64,000 nucleotides of DNA from Lepturacanthus savala (taxonomy: Eukaryota; Chordata; Actinopteri; Scombriformes; Trichiuridae): NCBI GenBank assembly GCA_030544235.1, contig CM060470.1, positions 17,260,356-17,324,355 on the forward strand. The letters are read 5' to 3'. The position numbers were made by a program, and so were the translations under genes. The notes under the pieces are model-generated. The model did no database searches. It saw nothing but the letters and a program-made list of their open reading frames with translations, and had not been told where the DNA came from. Positions within the stretch are counted from its first letter, which is position 1; the number at the start of each line of letters is the position of its first letter. Below, piece by piece: positions 61,921-64,000 of this stretch.

Positions 61921-62979
61921 TATAGGCACAATAAAAGAAGAATTTTAAATTAATTCAATAATATTTAATGCAGAGAAGCAGCTTAATTATACAGATGCTG
62001 CTGTAGATTAAAATAAGAATCTAACGTTGCTGCAAGACTGTTGCCTCTGGCTCATGTGATCCAGCTGCAATAAACTGATCATTGTAAGGGTCAAGAAATC
62101 TAAAAAGTAACTGGATCAAAATTCAAACCTTATTCTTGACCAACAATACTTTCAGCATCAGTGGTCATGTCTTCTTCGTAATTATTATTTTCTTTTTAAT
62201 AAATTAAACCCAGCGTTTACCTGCAGTTATTTGTCAGAATATACACCTACACCCAGAGTTTGTAGAGGGGCCAGTGGTTAATTGAAATCCAACGTGTATA
62301 TGGTATTTTATGGTGAGTCAACATTGGAAACACTGATGAATTTCCCAGGACTGTACACCACTATCAGTGGTTGAAGATAAGGGTTTAGAAAATGTGCTAA
62401 AGATTGCAATAAAAATTCATTTTCATAAAAAAATGTTGCTTTTGGGGCAAATACTGTTATAGGATTAATCACGATTACCATTCAGCCACCGTAAAAATAG
62501 AAAGTTAAAGTTGATCTCAATTGCCCTATTTCCTATTTTTCATTAACAATGTTTTAATTGGTAATTTTATTTCTCACAGATATTCTCACATGTAGTTTTT
62601 TTTTTTTATGTGTGTGTCATATTCAGATTACTTTGCTGTAGCTCAAAATGTTGATGTGCCTCTTCCACTAACACCTCTAATTCTATAGACTCACATTTCA
62701 TTATTTTAACTTCTCAAGGAAACTATTAGAACACACAAAACCCCTGTTGCCGTCTCCATTACATTTGCACCTGTCACATTTACACATCTGTAGGCACATT
62801 TTCAACGTCCACCAACGCAGCCTGTTAGAATGAACAGACAGATGTTAAAAGTGGACATAGAAACCAAAGACCAGAAATACACACACAAACACACAGGTTT
62901 TATCTCCTTCTCTCAATCACTTTAAACACTCACTCTGTCAAACTAATGTCTAAGTCTGTCAAATTCAGAGGTGTAACAT

Positions 62980-63125
62980 ATCTGCAATGCACAGACCCGC
63001 TTGTAATTAAACACCTCAATGAGCAGATTACGAGTTTCCCCATTTGGAAATTTCATTACCATTCCCATAATTGGATTCCAAATTTAATTAGTGTTCTTGG
63101 GCTAAACAGCATGTGATTTGAGGAA
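62980..63125. other. Candidate conserved element with TAAT motifs
   Basis: GCTTGTAATTAAACACC, CCCATAATTGGATTCC and AAATTTAATTAGTGTTC occur within 90 bp of repeat-free sequence. Role inferred. Confidence 0.3.
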
Positions 63126-64000
63126 TGTAGATGCTGTCAGAAGGCTTGAACACTGGTTTAACCCTCCATGCTTCCCTGGTACACTGTTATTTTACACTCA
63201 CTGTTTGGCTTGACATGTATTGATGCTGATGAAAAAAATGTGTTGTTAGATAAGTGAATCCATAGACATTTTTTTTTTTTATTTTTTTTTGTTTAATGTT
63301 TATTGTTTGTGTGCAATAATGGCCATAACAATCAAAAAATATGACCTAATGCATTTTAAAAAAAGGAAATAATTAGTTGAGTTGGGTAATGTGACACAGG
63401 TAGACTTACTCTGAACACCTGGAAGTTTGTATCTCCATGAAAGAATAGAAGAATAAAATAGAAACAAACTCATTTTAAACAACCTTCACAGTCAGTTTAA
63501 ATTCATGAGTTTACTTAGTGCACTAGTATGCACCATGAAATCCTGATGTAACTTCTGAGTTTACCTGGTGCACATAAAATGCAACCACTATAGGTTTTTT
63601 TTTTTTTTTTTTACAGTATTATGGTCTACTATATAAAGTTATGTGGATGGACAATCAATCCTTTAAGTGTTTGCGTGATGCCTGATGCTAACACTTGTGC
63701 TGTCTGTGTTTTATCTGTGTTTTGTCAGGAATTCCAGCAAGAGAAGACACTTGCATGCCTGCACCGTGACTTTAAATGTGCCCAGAATGCATCATTAATT
63801 ATGCTAGTTTCTTAACAGCCTCTACTCTAGAGGTCTCCAAAATTGTGGATTTGAGTTCAATTTCCAACTGCACTATATAGAACTGATTTTTCCTGAAATA
63901 TAACAAACTTTGCCTGATGCATGCTCGAGGGTACCAGAGAGATAGCTAAAATCCAAGATAGTTTTGGTATTTTACCGACCTGATGTATTCTGAAAGGCTT

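Larger units (their letters stand above)
26860..64000. other. Gene-poor region upstream of tmeff2
   Basis: No host exon could be supported on either strand: ORFs are short, compositionally biased or repeat-derived. Established context: in human, the 5' side of TMEFF2 faces a large gene desert, and this stretch is consistent with that arrangement. Unassigned stretches longer than 300 bp with nothing recognisable include 30120-31380, 32350-33220, 34000-35210, 35430-36240, 36540-37550, 39310-39760, 42650-43690, 45000-45600, 46470-47480, 50760-51180, 51220-51890, 52340-53360, 53680-54750, 55200-55880, 55970-56700, 56730-57250, 59130-60280 and 63130-64000. Confidence 0.7.

Noticed and set aside
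63621..63815. 64-residue plus-strand ORF with an acceptor-like TTTTGTCAG at about 63729
   Set aside because: No homologous exon recognised and no downstream donor with matching frame; one acceptor-like site is not enough.

Overview
The window is nuclear DNA of a vertebrate, almost certainly a teleost fish. It has no dense prokaryote-like coding. It has long A+T-rich introns and spacers, GT-AG splicing, long TG, TA, ATCT and TAA microsatellites, and a mix of mobile elements typical of ray-finned fish: hAT and TTAA-flanked MITEs, a Tc1/mariner-like inverted-repeat element, an L2-type LINE and tRNA-derived SINEs. The species cannot be named from the sequence.

Only one protein gene can be supported: the 5' part of tmeff2 (tomoregulin-2) on the minus strand. 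Coding exon 1 (25467-25653) encodes the signal peptide and the start of the mature protein. It has a phase-1 donor. Exon 2 (7300-7409) starts in the matching phase and encodes the start of the first follistatin/Kazal module. Between them lies an 18.06 kb intron. Intron 2 runs off the left edge, so the rest of the gene (second follistatin module, EGF-like domain, transmembrane segment, short tail) lies outside the window. The promoter is a CpG-rich block at about 25440-25870 with a TATA-like element and a very G-rich tract behind it. An out-of-frame upstream ORF ends 7 nt before the main start codon.

The rest of tmeff2 (1-7299 and 7410-25466) is intron filled with mobile-element remnants. Two structures stand out there: a three-copy tandem repeat near 17.2-17.7 kb, and a roughly 550 bp imperfect palindrome at 24735-25285, just inside intron 1 next to exon 1.

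From about 26.9 kb to 64 kb I find no host gene. It reads as a gene-poor region upstream of tmeff2. It holds an L2-like LINE reverse-transcriptase fossil (51905-52297, minus), a broken transposon-type ORF (47700-48790, minus), a perfect-TSD palindromic hAT MITE (47485-47687), SINE copies and several long microsatellites. Between the repeats are blocks of unique-looking sequence with clustered homeodomain/octamer-type motifs, which are candidate conserved regulatory elements. No novel protein system is present that I can support. The best leads are the intron-1 palindrome, the tmeff2 upstream ORF and the candidate regulatory blocks.
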